DNA of 46,662 nucleotides from positions 1-46,662 of the forward strand of contig JAGHZR010000031.1 of NCBI GenBank assembly GCA_017745295.1. The letters run 5' to 3'. Of this stretch, positions 10,745 to 19,903 are shown one piece after another; position 1 is the first letter of the stretch; each line of letters begins with the position of its first letter. The translations under genes and the position numbers were made by a program. The notes under the pieces are model-generated. The model was not told the DNA's origin. It ran no database searches and saw only the letters and a program-made list of their open reading frames with translations. This DNA is from Novosphingobium sp. (GTDB lineage Bacteria > Pseudomonadota > Alphaproteobacteria > Sphingomonadales > Sphingomonadaceae).

Positions 10745-12592
10745 TTAAATCAAAACAGGCACTCCGCACCGCGCGCCGGTGGTCAACACAGTGGCGCTGC
10801 CGACCTGTACGCCCAGCGCGGCGAGCAGATCCGTCAGCAGCGGATCGACTGTGTTTCCAAGCAGATCGGTTACCGGCTTCACCACCGCAGGCAGTACCTT
10901 GCCGGTCACTGTCGCCAGACCGCTGGCCTTGAGAAGGTCGCAGGCGATCAGACATGTCCCGAGAAGTTTCACTTCCACATCCAGTCCGTCCGATCCGAGC
11001 AGGCTGGTGGTGACGCTGCTGAGGGTCTTGCCGATCTGTACGGAGTGGCCGATCGTCTGCGGGGTCGACGGCGTCGTGGCCCCCTCGGCTCCCGTGCCAA
11101 ACGTCAGTGCCTCGTCGCTGGCGCCGGTTCCCGTGACAGGCTGAACCACCGCCTTGCCTTTCACATCTGCCGAAATCACGCCGCCCAGAAGGTTCACGCT
11201 CGCAATTTTGGCCTGCCGAATATCGCTTGCCCCCATCACCGGCAGCGATTTTTCCATGGGATCGAAGGCCGTGTCGCCGATATAGGCGTTCACGGTGCCT
11301 GATCTCACACGAACGGCCACGGTTGTATCGCGCGCCTGCTCGGTCGAGCCGGTGCAGTTTATCGCACTCACTTCGGCCTGAGCCGCACCGACGTCGACAA
11401 TGACGGGAAGGTGAACATTCACCGACGCCAAACCGATCAGATTGACCGGCAGATCGATCAGGATCCCGATCCGCAAGGCGGACGTCCCGACTTTGGCTTC
11501 CCCGGCCGGCCCAAAGGCGAAACGGGGGCGATCGCCCATGCCGCTCGATACCAGGCCGATCTTGACGGCGCTGTCCTTGACCAGCAGCCCCACCGCCTTG
11601 GACAGATCGATCGCGGTCGGCCCCGACTGAACCGCGTAAGTCACGAGCGAATAGGCATTCATGCCCGCGCGCAGCCCCGGTTTCTCGTCCGCCTCGCCGA
11701 CCGGCATGTTCTGCCAGACGCCCAGGCTGTAGAGGCCCTTGAACGGCACGCTATAGCCGCTGCCCCCCAGTTGCCGCGCGAATTCGCGCAAGGCGGCGGC
11801 GGTTTCGGGTGTCTCGGCAGCGTCCGCGGCGGCCTCGGCCACGTCCTTCAGCTTGTGCGACTGGTTCACCAGTTCGCCGTAAGTACCCTCGAAGCCTTCC
11901 TTTGCCGCGAGGTTGTCGAAGAAATCACCCGCGTCGACATTGCCCTTCATCAGGTTGCGGACATCGTTCCGGCCGAGCGCAATCGGAATGCCCAGCAGCG
12001 AACCCAGCAGGTTGTTGACGACGCTGACCAGTGGCTCGGTCACCGGATCGAGCACCGGCGAGACGACCTTGGTGAGCACATCGGACGTGACGCTGACGCC
12101 CGCCTCGTCGATCCGCGCGGCGGAAGCCGTGGCGCCGAGATCGGGGATCGGGCTGGCATCGCCGAGAATGCCGGTCAGGAAACGGCGGCTCGGCTTGTCG
12201 GTGGTCAGGCGCACGGCATTGCGCAAACCATTGCCGGGGCAGCGAGCCATCGTCGGGTCGAAGCGCTGGCCCGCCGCCGTGTTGATGTCCGCGCAGTAGC
12301 GGCCGGTCTCGACCGTCTTCAGCACGGCGGCGTCGTAGCCGTTGCGCTTCAGATAGTCCTCGGCGCGGGTCTTCGCATTGTAGGGGTCCATCGCCGCGGC
12401 CAGTGCCGCCGCTTCGGTCGCCGCGCGCAAGTCGCGGTTGCCCTGGTAGTAAAGGCCCACGTCCAGCGCGAGACCGGCGGCGCCGATCAGCGAGACGCCG
12501 AGCATGGCCACCATCGGCGCAATGACGCCGCTCTCGTCACCGCCCAGTTGCCGCAGCGAGCGCAGTTTCAGGCGGTTGCGAAAGCGGGCCAC
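10745..12592 (-). CDS. tadG: TadG-like pilus assembly protein
   Basis: A 615-aa protein beginning with a basic segment and then a Tad/TadE-like helix (GDESGVIAPMVAMLGVSLIGAAGLALDVGLYYQ, about residues 18-50, longer motif quoted only in part by its key residues G18, E20, G22). The rest is a long secreted or periplasmic region rich in Ala, Gly, Ser and Val with several cysteines near the C-terminus. It fits the TadG position in tad clusters, next to tadD. TadG proteins help anchor or mature the pilus. A canonical von Willebrand A MIDAS motif was not seen. The start lies one base after the tadD stop. Confidence 0.8.
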   Translation of the reverse strand: MARFRNRLKLRSLRQLGGDESGVIAPMVAMLGVSLIGAAGLALDVGLYYQGNRDLRAATEAAALAAAMDPYNAKTRAEDYLKRNGYDAAVLKTVETGRYCADINTAAGQRFDPTMARCPGNGLRNAVRLTTDKPSRRFLTGILGDASPIPDLGATASAARIDEAGVSVTSDVLTKVVSPVLDPVTEPLVSVVNNLLGSLLGIPIALGRNDVRNLMKGNVDAGDFFDNLAAKEGFEGTYGELVNQSHKLKDVAEAAADAAETPETAAALREFARQLGGSGYSVPFKGLYSLGVWQNMPVGEADEKPGLRAGMNAYSLVTYAVQSGPTAIDLSKAVGLLVKDSAVKIGLVSSGMGDRPRFAFGPAGEAKVGTSALRIGILIDLPVNLIGLASVNVHLPVIVDVGAAQAEVSAINCTGSTEQARDTTVAVRVRSGTVNAYIGDTAFDPMEKSLPVMGASDIRQAKIASVNLLGGVISADVKGKAVVQPVTGTGASDEALTFGTGAEGATTPSTPQTIGHSVQIGKTLSSVTTSLLGSDGLDVEVKLLGTCLIACDLLKASGLATVTGKVLPAVVKPVTDLLGNTVDPLLTDLLAALGVQVGSATVLTTGARCGVPVLI

Positions 12593-12593
12593 G

Positions 12594-13307
12594 TCAGTTC
12601 TCCCGAGAAGCCGTTGCAGGCGGCGCGAGCAGCAGTGCGGCCTGATCGGCGACTTGCGCGCGCAGCGCCGCCCTGGCCGAGGCGTCGCGGATGCTCGCCA
12701 ACAGGGCGTCGGCCTCGCCGCGCCGTCCGGCCATGGTCAGCGCCAGTGCGAGGTTGTTGCGCACGACTTCGTTGCCCGGCGCCAGATCGCGCGCGGCCTT
12801 GAGCGCTTCCACCGCCTGCGCCGGTTCGCCGCCGCGCAGCAGTGCATAGCCCAGCGCATTGCTGGCCAACGCATCTGCCGGGCGGACGCGCTGGGCCGCG
12901 CGGTATTGCTCCGCCGCCGCCAGCCAGTTCCCCTGTGCCGCAAGGACATGGCCGCGCACCGCGAAAGCCTCGGCGCTGCGGTCGGAAGCGGAAATCTGCG
13001 CAAGCGCGGCTTCGGCCTGATCGATCTGGCCGAGATCGAGCAGGCAGTTGATCCGCAGGAAGCGCGATTCCCGGTCGCCGGGATATTGGCGGTCGAAATC
13101 GTCGAGGAAGGCGAGCGCGGCGCGCTGGCGGCCGTCCTTGCGCGCCTGCTGGATCAACACGAGGTAGAGCTGGCGGGTCGAACCGGATGCTTCGGCGCCA
13201 GAGGCCTCGGCAGCCAGAGCCCGGCCCGCCAGCGGGGGGGAAACGAAAGCACCGCCTCCGAGCGCGAGAGCGGCGAGGAAAGCGGGAAACAGGCGGCGAT
13301 CGGTCAT
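12594..13307 (-). CDS. tadD: TadD-like TPR protein of the pilus system
   Basis: About 237 aa from the ATG at 13307, which overlaps the tadC stop by four bases (ATGA); the longer frame upstream is antisense shadow of tadC. A signal peptide (MTDRRLFPAFLAALALGGGAFVSPPLAGRALA) is followed by tetratricopeptide-type repeats from about residue 45 to 200, including LGYALLRGGEPAQAVEALKAA and NNLALALTMAGRRGEADALL. TadD proteins are periplasmic or outer-membrane-associated TPR factors needed for secretin and pilus assembly. No lipobox Cys is visible, unlike some TadD proteins. Confidence 0.85.
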   Translation of the reverse strand: MTDRRLFPAFLAALALGGGAFVSPPLAGRALAAEASGAEASGSTRQLYLVLIQQARKDGRQRAALAFLDDFDRQYPGDRESRFLRINCLLDLGQIDQAEAALAQISASDRSAEAFAVRGHVLAAQGNWLAAAEQYRAAQRVRPADALASNALGYALLRGGEPAQAVEALKAARDLAPGNEVVRNNLALALTMAGRRGEADALLASIRDASARAALRAQVADQAALLLAPPATASREN

Positions 13308-14200
13308 CCCTTGACGCTCCCCAATGTGTCGAGAATGGCGGCGACCGGCGGGCCTGCGAGCACGATGAACAGCGCCGGCATGAAGAACACGAGCATCAGG
13401 ATCACCATGCGCACGGTGATCGCGCCGATCGCCTCGCGGGCGCGGGCGACGCGGCGCTGAGAGAATTCGCGCACGAATTCGCGCAGGGCCGGGACCAGCT
13501 CCATCCCGTGGAACAGCGACTGGCGGAACACCGTGGCCAGTTCCCGCGCGCCGGTGACGGCCACCCGCGAAGCCCAGCGGTCGAAGGCGAGCTGATAGTC
13601 CTGTCCGCGGTCGAGGTCCTCGACCAGCATGGCCACCAGCCGGGCGTGGTTCGGCACCGCCACGCGCTCGTCGCGGGCGATGCCGCGAAAGCACTGGTCG
13701 AGCGAAACGCCGCTTTCCAGCATCATCAGCATGAGGTCGAGCAGGAACGGGAATTCGGCGGTGAGAATACGCTCGCGCGAGGCGCCGCGCATCCGCAGCA
13801 CGTACTTGGCGCCGATGTAGGTCAGGCCGGACAGCGCCAGCGTCGGGAACATCGGATTAAGCGGATTGCCGTTCAGCAGGAAGCAGGTCAGCATCGAGGC
13901 GAGTGCCACCGTGACCGTCGCGGCAAGGCGCAGCCAGGCGAAGGCCTCCAGCGCGCCGGGCTCGAAGTAACCAGCCTTGCGCAGCTTCTGCTCGACTTCC
14001 TCGCGGTCGCGGCCGCGCACCACGAAGAGGCGCGGCAGGGGGAAGCGGAGAGCCGCGGAGGCACCGCCCGACAGCCCGGCTCGCCCGTCGATCCGCTGAC
14101 GCAGGCGGGCGTCGGCATCGAGCATCCGAATGCCGTAGACGACGAGGATGAGGCTGCCGACGGCCAGCGCGAAGAGCAGGAGAGGTGCGAGCGCGGGCAT
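13304..14200 (-). CDS. tadC: Tad platform protein TadC
   Basis: About 298 aa from the ATG at 14200, which shares its A with the tadB stop (TGATG). It belongs to the GspF/type II secretion F family. There are four hydrophobic segments: one at residues 5-20, one pair around 90-135, and one at the C-terminus (VILMLVFFMPALFIVLAG). The cytoplasmic GspF domain (about 140-260) has FPFLLDLMLMMLESGVSLDQCF and RELATVFRQS, as in TadC. With TadB it forms the inner-membrane platform through which the TadA ATPase drives pilus extension. Confidence 0.92.
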   Translation of the reverse strand: MPALAPLLLFALAVGSLILVVYGIRMLDADARLRQRIDGRAGLSGGASAALRFPLPRLFVVRGRDREEVEQKLRKAGYFEPGALEAFAWLRLAATVTVALASMLTCFLLNGNPLNPMFPTLALSGLTYIGAKYVLRMRGASRERILTAEFPFLLDLMLMMLESGVSLDQCFRGIARDERVAVPNHARLVAMLVEDLDRGQDYQLAFDRWASRVAVTGARELATVFRQSLFHGMELVPALREFVREFSQRRVARAREAIGAITVRMVILMLVFFMPALFIVLAGPPVAAILDTLGSVKG

Positions 14201-15102
14201 CAGAAGTCGAGCCTCAGCATGCGGCGGATGATGAGAATGCCGATCGCCTCCAGCCCCAGCGCCAGCATCGAGAGCCACTGCCCGCGCGGGTCCTTGATGA
14301 AGAAGTCGAGATAGGCCGGGTTCATCATCACGAGACCGACCATCGCCAAGAGCGGCATCGCGATCAGCACGCGGGAGCTGACTTTGGCCTCGGAGGTCGC
14401 CGCCACGAGTTCGCGGCGGATGCGCAGGCGCTCACGCAGGATATGCGCGAGGTTGTTGAACACAGCGCCGATCGAGCCGCCATAGCGCAAGTTGGTGCGG
14501 ATGGCGGCGGCGATCATCGACACTTCGGGAACCTGGATGCGGTCGGCCAGCTGCTGCATCGTCTCGGCCACGGGCGCGCCCATCTCCAGCCGCCGCGCGG
14601 CGGTGTCGAAGTAGGAGCGCACAACCGGTGAGGCGTCGGCGAGCGCGCGGGCCAGCGCCTGCGAGAGCGAATTGCCCACCGCCTGAAGCTGGCGCACGCC
14701 GTCGAGATAGAGCGGCAGCGCCTCGGTCAGGGCATCGATGCGCTTGCGGGCGCGGCTGCGCAGCCACGAAAGCGCGGCCATCGGCAGGCCAAGCAGCACC
14801 GCCAGCGCGAAGGCCGGCCCCGCCGCGAGCAGGACGACCACCACCAGCCCCAGTCCGGCGGCGGCGAGGATGCGGACGGTCTGCACGGTCACTTCGAGCT
14901 GGGCCTGCGCCAGCAGCGGGGCGATGCGTTCCGGCATCGATACGACCGCCGAAGTACGCACGGGCGCGGTGCCGGGCGCGGCGAGACCGGCCAGCCGCCG
15001 GTCGATCGCCGCAAGACCGCGCGCCCGCTCACTGACGAGCGCGAAGAGCACCGCGCCCAGGATCAGCAGGGCCAGGATCAGATAGGCGGCGGCCCTCACC
15101 AT
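14200..15102 (-). CDS. tadB: Tad platform protein TadB
   Basis: A 300-aa GspF-family inner-membrane protein. Hydrophobic segments lie at residues 5-25 and 80-115, with two more near the C-terminus (about 238-290). The GspF core has TEALPLYLDGVRQLQAVGNSL and IAAAIRTNLRYGGSIGAVFNNLA. It overlaps the end of tadA by seven bases. It pairs with TadC in the inner-membrane assembly platform of the Flp pilus. Confidence 0.93.
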   Translation of the reverse strand: MVRAAAYLILALLILGAVLFALVSERARGLAAIDRRLAGLAAPGTAPVRTSAVVSMPERIAPLLAQAQLEVTVQTVRILAAAGLGLVVVVLLAAGPAFALAVLLGLPMAALSWLRSRARKRIDALTEALPLYLDGVRQLQAVGNSLSQALARALADASPVVRSYFDTAARRLEMGAPVAETMQQLADRIQVPEVSMIAAAIRTNLRYGGSIGAVFNNLAHILRERLRIRRELVAATSEAKVSSRVLIAMPLLAMVGLVMMNPAYLDFFIKDPRGQWLSMLALGLEAIGILIIRRMLRLDF

Positions 15103-16520
15103 CCGGCCGCGCCTCCCCCGTTTCTGGCCCCGCTTCCGGCCAGATTTCCGGCCAGATTTCCGGCGAGACCGGCGCCCTGCCCGATGGCCTGAACCGCGCC
15201 GGGCATCGGATAGTCCTTGAGCCGCGCGGCATGGTAGGGACGCGGCGAGAGCGTCTGGAACGTGCCTTCGCCCGACATCGGCGGCTGCTCGTCGAAGCGG
15301 AACAGTTCATTGAGGGTGAAGGCATCGCCCTCGGTGCCGGTCACTTCGCTGATCGAGGTGACGCGGCGCACGCCGCTGGAAAGCCGCTGGATATTGACGA
15401 TCACATGGACGCTGTTCGCTACGAAGCGCCGCACCGCGCGCACGTCGTTCTGCTGGCCAGCAAAACCGAGCAGCATTTCGAGACGGGCCAGCGCATCGCG
15501 CGGGGAATTGCCGTGGAGCGTCGCCATCGAGCCGTCATGGCCGGTGGACATGGCCTGAAGCATCTCCACCGCTTCCACACCGCGCACTTCGCCCAGGATG
15601 ATGCGGTCGGGCCGCATGCGCAGGGCGTTGCGGACGAGATCGCGCGCGCTGACCTCCCGGCTGCCGTCGACGCTGGGCGGGCGGGTTTCCAGCCGCACGA
15701 CATGGTCCTGGCAGAGTTGCAATTCGGCGGCATCCTCGATGGTGACGAGGCGCTCACGGTTGCTGATGCAGCCGGACAGCACGTTGAGCAGCGTCGACTT
15801 GCCCGCGCCGGTGCCGCCGCAGATCAGCACGTTGAGCCGCGAGTGAACGGCAGCGGCCAGATAGGTCGCCATGGCCGCGCTCATGACGCCGCCCGCCACG
15901 CAGTCGTCCAGCGTCAGGGCCTGAAGGCGGAACTTGCGGATCGAGACCAGCGGGCCGTCGAGCGCGATCGGCGGGATGACGATGTTGACGCGCGATCCGT
16001 CCGCGAGGCGGGCGTCGCAGAACGGCGTCGCCTCGTCCACGCGGCGGCCGATCGGGCCGACGATACGCTGGATGATGTTCATCAGGTGCGCATCGTCGCG
16101 GAAGCGCGTCTCGACGCGTTCCAGCAGCCCGCCGCGCTCGGCGTAGATCGTGTGGGCGCCGTTGACGATGATGTCGTCGATGGTTCCGTCGCGCAGCAAG
16201 GGCGCGAGCGGGCCGAGGCCGACCACTTCGTCCTCCACGTCCTCGATCAGCAGCAGCCGCTCGGCGCTGTTGAGCGCCAGTTGGCCCCGACGGCTGCGAC
16301 TGTTGATGACCTGTTCGATTTCCTGCCGCAACGTCCGCCGATCGAGCGATTCCGCCGTGATGCCCTGGGCTTCGAGCTGCTCGATGACCTGCTGGCAGGT
16401 GACCGCCTTGACCGCCTGATAGCTGTCGCTCATCCGCTGGGCGGAAGGCTGGGCCACCGCGGGCTTGCGGCGGTCGGCAGCGAAGCCTTCCTGCAGTTCC
16501 TCGGTGGTCAGGATGCTCAT
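15096..16520 (-). CDS. tadA: Pilus assembly ATPase TadA/CpaF
   Basis: A 474-aa secretion ATPase of the CpaF/VirB11 superfamily that powers Flp pilus assembly at the inner membrane. The N-terminal domain (about 40-200) precedes the RecA-like core, with Walker A GGTGAGKST at 235-243, an Asp box around TIEDAAEL, and Walker B/His box in RIILGEVRG and GHDGSMATLHGNS. The C-terminal tail is odd: a short run of repeated NLAG units followed by Gly/Ala-rich residues, encoded by a repeated DNA segment near 15130-15175. The start overlaps the tadZ stop (ATGA). Confidence 0.95.
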   Translation of the reverse strand: MSILTTEELQEGFAADRRKPAVAQPSAQRMSDSYQAVKAVTCQQVIEQLEAQGITAESLDRRTLRQEIEQVINSRSRRGQLALNSAERLLLIEDVEDEVVGLGPLAPLLRDGTIDDIIVNGAHTIYAERGGLLERVETRFRDDAHLMNIIQRIVGPIGRRVDEATPFCDARLADGSRVNIVIPPIALDGPLVSIRKFRLQALTLDDCVAGGVMSAAMATYLAAAVHSRLNVLICGGTGAGKSTLLNVLSGCISNRERLVTIEDAAELQLCQDHVVRLETRPPSVDGSREVSARDLVRNALRMRPDRIILGEVRGVEAVEMLQAMSTGHDGSMATLHGNSPRDALARLEMLLGFAGQQNDVRAVRRFVANSVHVIVNIQRLSSGVRRVTSISEVTGTEGDAFTLNELFRFDEQPPMSGEGTFQTLSPRPYHAARLKDYPMPGAVQAIGQGAGLAGNLAGNLAGSGARNGGGAAGW

Positions 16521-17680
16521 GCGCTACGCTCCACCGAGCGCAGGATCGCGCGGCGCATGCGTTCGATGCTGCTGCCGGACTTGGCCGGAGCGGCGATATT
16601 GCAGGCGCGGCGCACGGCCTGGAGGTAAGATCCGCTCTCGCGGTCGAAGCTTAGCGGCCGCCCGGCGTTGAGTGCATTGGCCGCCCGCACCCGGTCGACC
16701 GGCACGCCCATGACCGCCTCGACCCCGAGCACATCGGCCATGCGGCGACCGTCGAGCAGAATGCGCGGCTCGAACTCCCAGACCAGGAGGCGCATGCGAT
16801 TGGTGCTGGCGGTATCGAGCGCGATCTTGTCGAGCAGGCGGCGGCAGGCCTCCAGTTCGCGGATCGACTGGCTGCAAACGATCTCGATCGCCTGCGCCTG
16901 CGAAGCCAGTTCGCGCAAAAGCCCGCCATGGCGCAGGCTGCCTGCGGAGACCACCACTTGCGCGAAATTGGCGCGCAGCAGCTGGATCAGGCCGACCACG
17001 TCGTTGGGACTGACGCCCGCCGGTTCCGACCCGGTGCCGCCGTCGAACGTCAGGAGCGAAAGCCCGCTCGCCTCGTGCCGCGCCAGCGCATCGGAGAGCA
17101 GGCTGGTGTCCATGCGGTCGAGATCGGCCACCGCCGAGGCGATGCCGTAGTCCACCTTGAGATCGAGATAGGCCTCGGCCGTGCTGGTCGGCAGGGTGAA
17201 ATCGACGAGCAGGGTTGGCGTCTGATCGAGGCTGTAGGCCAGCGCCATGTCGGTCGCCAGCATCGGCAGGGCCTCGCGGTCGTTGCCGAGCACGATGGTC
17301 AACCGGCCCAGCCGGCCTTGCGTGGCGAGCGCGCTGTTCATCACCCGCGTCAGGATCTCGGAGACTTCCGCGCCCCCGGCCCCGCGCGGCAGGACATCGG
17401 CCGCCCCGGCGCGGATCGCCTGGAGCACTTGTCCCGCATACATGTCCTCGGTGGCGACCACGACCGCGCGGCCCGGCGCCATCTGCGCGACTTCGCCGAT
17501 CGCGGACGACAGCGAACGCTCCGCCGGAACCGAAGCATGGTCGATCACGACGATGCCGGGACCATCGAGATCGCTGTGCTCCAGCGACTGGACCATCTCG
17601 ACCGCAACGTGCTCGCCCATGGCATCGGCAAGACGCTGGGCCAGAGTGCGGTCTACCGAAAGGAGGTGGATCTTGGGCAT
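16517..17680 (-). CDS. tadZ: Pilus polar localisation protein TadZ/CpaE
   Basis: A 387-aa ParA-like protein with an N-terminal receiver-like domain (about 1-120) and a C-terminal ATPase-like domain. TadZ places the Tad machine at the pole and recruits TadA. Where ParA-type proteins have the KGGxGKS/T Walker A loop, this one reads VLGNDREALPMLATDMALAY, so the P-loop is degenerate. That also occurs in a subset of TadZ/CpaE proteins. The later signature VDFTLPTSTAEAYLDLKVDYGI is retained. The gene lies between the secretin and tadA and shares overlapping ends with the latter. Confidence 0.9.
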   Translation of the reverse strand: MPKIHLLSVDRTLAQRLADAMGEHVAVEMVQSLEHSDLDGPGIVVIDHASVPAERSLSSAIGEVAQMAPGRAVVVATEDMYAGQVLQAIRAGAADVLPRGAGGAEVSEILTRVMNSALATQGRLGRLTIVLGNDREALPMLATDMALAYSLDQTPTLLVDFTLPTSTAEAYLDLKVDYGIASAVADLDRMDTSLLSDALARHEASGLSLLTFDGGTGSEPAGVSPNDVVGLIQLLRANFAQVVVSAGSLRHGGLLRELASQAQAIEIVCSQSIRELEACRRLLDKIALDTASTNRMRLLVWEFEPRILLDGRRMADVLGVEAVMGVPVDRVRAANALNAGRPLSFDRESGSYLQAVRRACNIAAPAKSGSSIERMRRAILRSVERSA

Positions 17681-17681
17681 G

Positions 17682-18893
17682 TCAGGGCCTCACGACGCCG
17701 AAGGTTTTGACGGATTGCTCGACACCGTCGTTGCCGACGATCATCTGGCCAATGCTGGGATCGGGATTGCCGGGCAGGCTCGGCAGCGCGACCGGCGCGG
17801 TGCCCGGCTCGACCAGCCGCGGCGTCGCGACGATGATGAGTTCCTGCCGCTCTTTCTGGTTCTGCTGCCGCTTGAAGAAGGCGCCGAGCACCGGCAGGTC
17901 GCCCAGCAGCGGAACCTTTTCCTTGGTGATCGCGCTGTTCGTGTAGTTCAGCCCGGCGATCACGAAGCTCTGCCCGCTGCCGAGCTCCACGGTCGTTTCC
18001 GCCGAACGGCGGCGGATGCCGGGCACGGTATAGCCCTGGAGCTGGACGCCGTTGTTGTAGTCCAGCTCGCTGACTTCGGGCGCCAGTTTCAGCACGATGT
18101 GGTCGGACGAAAGGACATAGGGCGTGACCGAAAGGCGGACGCCGAATTCCTTGTATTCGATCGAGATCGAATTTCCGGTTCCCGAGTTCTGCGGCACCGG
18201 CACCGGAAACTCGCCGCCCGCCAGGAAGCTGGCCTGCTCGCCCGAGCGGACCAGCAGGGTCGGCTGCGCGAGCAGTTGCGACAGGCCGTTGGACGAAAGC
18301 GCGCTCAGCACCGCGCCGATGCCGTGGTTGCGCGAGGACAGGAACAAGTTGAACGCGCTCTGGAGCGGGGCGGCAGCGTTGACGGTCAACCCGCCGCTTC
18401 CCATGCTGTAGCTGTTGAGAGTGCTCGGCGCGATCACCGCGCCTTGCAGGTCGCCCGCCAGCTTGGAGAAGCTGAACCCCAGCGCCTTGAGCGTCGAGCT
18501 CGACACGGCGGCAAACTGCACGTCCACCGCGACCACTTTCTCGCCGGGACGATAGGTCGCGCCCTGCCCGGTCAGCCCTGAGCCGCCGATCCGCACGGTG
18601 CGCTCGGCCATGACGGTGCCGTCGCGCGCGAAGACGGTGAGCACGGCATCCCCCACCGCCAGCGCCTTGATGCGGATCGACTGCGGTGTGGGCGCGGATA
18701 CGGCGATCACGTTCTCGCGGCTGACTTCCACCCGGCCGACCCTCTTTTCGAAGGACAGCGTCCGCTGGTCGTCGATCTGGAGCAGGTCCTGCTGCTCGTC
18801 CGCCCGGCCCTGCGCCTGTAGTATCTGCGCCTGCGCCGGAACGGCCAGCAGCGACGCGCCGGTCAGGAGACAGGAGGCGATCAGGGCTTTCAC
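17682..18893 (-). CDS. cpaC: Tad secretin (CpaC/RcpA)
   Basis: About 403 aa from the GTG at 18893, which overlaps the cpaB stop by four bases (GTGA); the longer frame upstream is out of frame with cpaB. A signal peptide (KALIASCLLTGASLLAVPAQA) comes first. Residues about 30-110 form the N0/pilus-associated domain (SFEKRVGRVEVSRENVIAV). Then comes the secretin core (about 125-370), with VAVDVQFAAVSSSTLKALGF, QPTLLVRSGEQASFLAGGEFPVPVP and VPLLGDLPVLGAFFK. The last motif is the secretin signature. It forms the outer-membrane pore for the pilus. Confidence 0.94.
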   Translation of the reverse strand: MKALIASCLLTGASLLAVPAQAQILQAQGRADEQQDLLQIDDQRTLSFEKRVGRVEVSRENVIAVSAPTPQSIRIKALAVGDAVLTVFARDGTVMAERTVRIGGSGLTGQGATYRPGEKVVAVDVQFAAVSSSTLKALGFSFSKLAGDLQGAVIAPSTLNSYSMGSGGLTVNAAAPLQSAFNLFLSSRNHGIGAVLSALSSNGLSQLLAQPTLLVRSGEQASFLAGGEFPVPVPQNSGTGNSISIEYKEFGVRLSVTPYVLSSDHIVLKLAPEVSELDYNNGVQLQGYTVPGIRRRSAETTVELGSGQSFVIAGLNYTNSAITKEKVPLLGDLPVLGAFFKRQQNQKERQELIIVATPRLVEPGTAPVALPSLPGNPDPSIGQMIVGNDGVEQSVKTFGVVRP

Positions 18894-19837
18894 TGCGATG
18901 CACTCCCGGAATAGATGACCTGGCGATTGCCGCCGACAACGAGTTCGATGGCTTGCGAGCCGCTGGATTCCGAGGGCTTGGCCGCCGGTCGCTCGGCCCG
19001 GCGCGGCGGCGGCGCGACCATCGGCGGCGCCGTAAAGACGGGCGCGGCGGCATAGGCAGGCGCCGGACGCGGCGGCGGCGTGGACGCGACCGGCGCCACC
19101 GCCACTTCGACACTGTCTCCCGGATTGCGCAGCGAGAGCGTGAGCGCGCCGGTGCTCTTTGCCAGCGACAGCTGCGAGACCTGCTCGGGCGACAGCGCCA
19201 GCGTGACCGTGCGCGCGGGCGGCGGCGGGGCCGTTACCGCCCCTTCCACGCCCGTAACAGGCTGGGTCCCGACGACGGCTTCGCCCACCGCCAGCACCGG
19301 CACCATCTGCAGCAAAGTGCGCGCGCGGCTTGCTCCGGCGGCCCGCGCCCCGCTCAGGGCATCCTCGCCGGGATAGACGACTTGCACGTCCACCCGGTCT
19401 CCCGGCCGCACGAGACCGGCCACGGCGATTTCGGCGGTGGTGTCGATGCTGATCGCCCGCATGCCCATCGGCACGCGGATCGCCAGCTTGGTTTCCTGCC
19501 CGATGGCGGTCCGCGGGATCAGGGAATTGGCCTTGATATCGCTCGTCGCCACTTTGCCGATGATCTCGGCAGGCGTGACCGCCGTGGGAAAACGCGCCGG
19601 ATCGGACCGGGCGTTGCGGATCATGTCGGCAGTGATGGTCTCGCCCACCCTGATGTCCCGCGTCGTCGCGGCGAGGACCGTGAAAGAGGGTTCCGCCCGG
19701 GCCAGCGGGATGCGCGCGGCGGCATCGGCCACCGGCTTGGCAGCGCGCGCCAGTTCGCGCACGCCGAGAAAAGCGAAGCTGCACGCAGCGACCAACCCGA
19801 CGCCGATCGTCAGCTTCGCCTTCGAACCGAGCCGCAT
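18890..19837 (-). CDS. cpaB: Flp pilus assembly protein CpaB/RcpC
   Basis: About 315 aa. Two in-frame ATGs lie at 19843 and 19837; the GGGGGGA site is directly against the first but six bases from the second, so 19837 (MRLGSKAKLT) is preferred. A membrane anchor (LTIGVGLVAACSFAFLGV, residues 9-26) is followed by the SAF-like domain (about 50-110, ATTRDIRVGETITADMIR) and the RcpC/CpaB domain. Pro-rich stretches occur around residues 205-215 and 255-300. It is the first gene of the operon. CpaB interacts with the secretin and may bind peptidoglycan. Confidence 0.92.
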   Translation of the reverse strand: MRLGSKAKLTIGVGLVAACSFAFLGVRELARAAKPVADAAARIPLARAEPSFTVLAATTRDIRVGETITADMIRNARSDPARFPTAVTPAEIIGKVATSDIKANSLIPRTAIGQETKLAIRVPMGMRAISIDTTAEIAVAGLVRPGDRVDVQVVYPGEDALSGARAAGASRARTLLQMVPVLAVGEAVVGTQPVTGVEGAVTAPPPPARTVTLALSPEQVSQLSLAKSTGALTLSLRNPGDSVEVAVAPVASTPPPRPAPAYAAAPVFTAPPMVAPPPRRAERPAAKPSESSGSQAIELVVGGNRQVIYSGSASQ

Positions 19838-19867
19838 GCTCATTCCCCCCTGGCTCCTTGCGCTTAC

Positions 19868-19903
19868 GCAAACCGGACCAAGTGCCCCCAAGGTCCGATT
19901 TGC
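19868..19903 (-). promoter_or_regulatory. Inverted repeat in the tad operon leader
   Basis: Two 12-base arms, GCAAACCGGACC (19868-19879) and GGTCCGATTTGC (19892-19903), pair at 11 of 12 positions around a 12-base loop. The element lies about 30 bases before the cpaB start on the minus strand. It could be an operator for a dimeric regulator or an mRNA hairpin. No T-run follows, so it is not an obvious terminator. Confidence 0.5.

Noticed and set aside
11411..12802. Long plus-strand frame opposite tadG
   Set aside because: Antisense shadow in G/C-rich DNA; tadG has the recognisable pilus helix and correct operon position.
15231..16628. Long plus-strand frame opposite tadA
   Set aside because: TadA motifs are on the other strand; composition of the antisense frame is atypical.
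19868..19903. Riboswitch in the tad leader
   Set aside because: Only a simple hairpin is visible; no conserved core of a c-di-GMP riboswitch was found.
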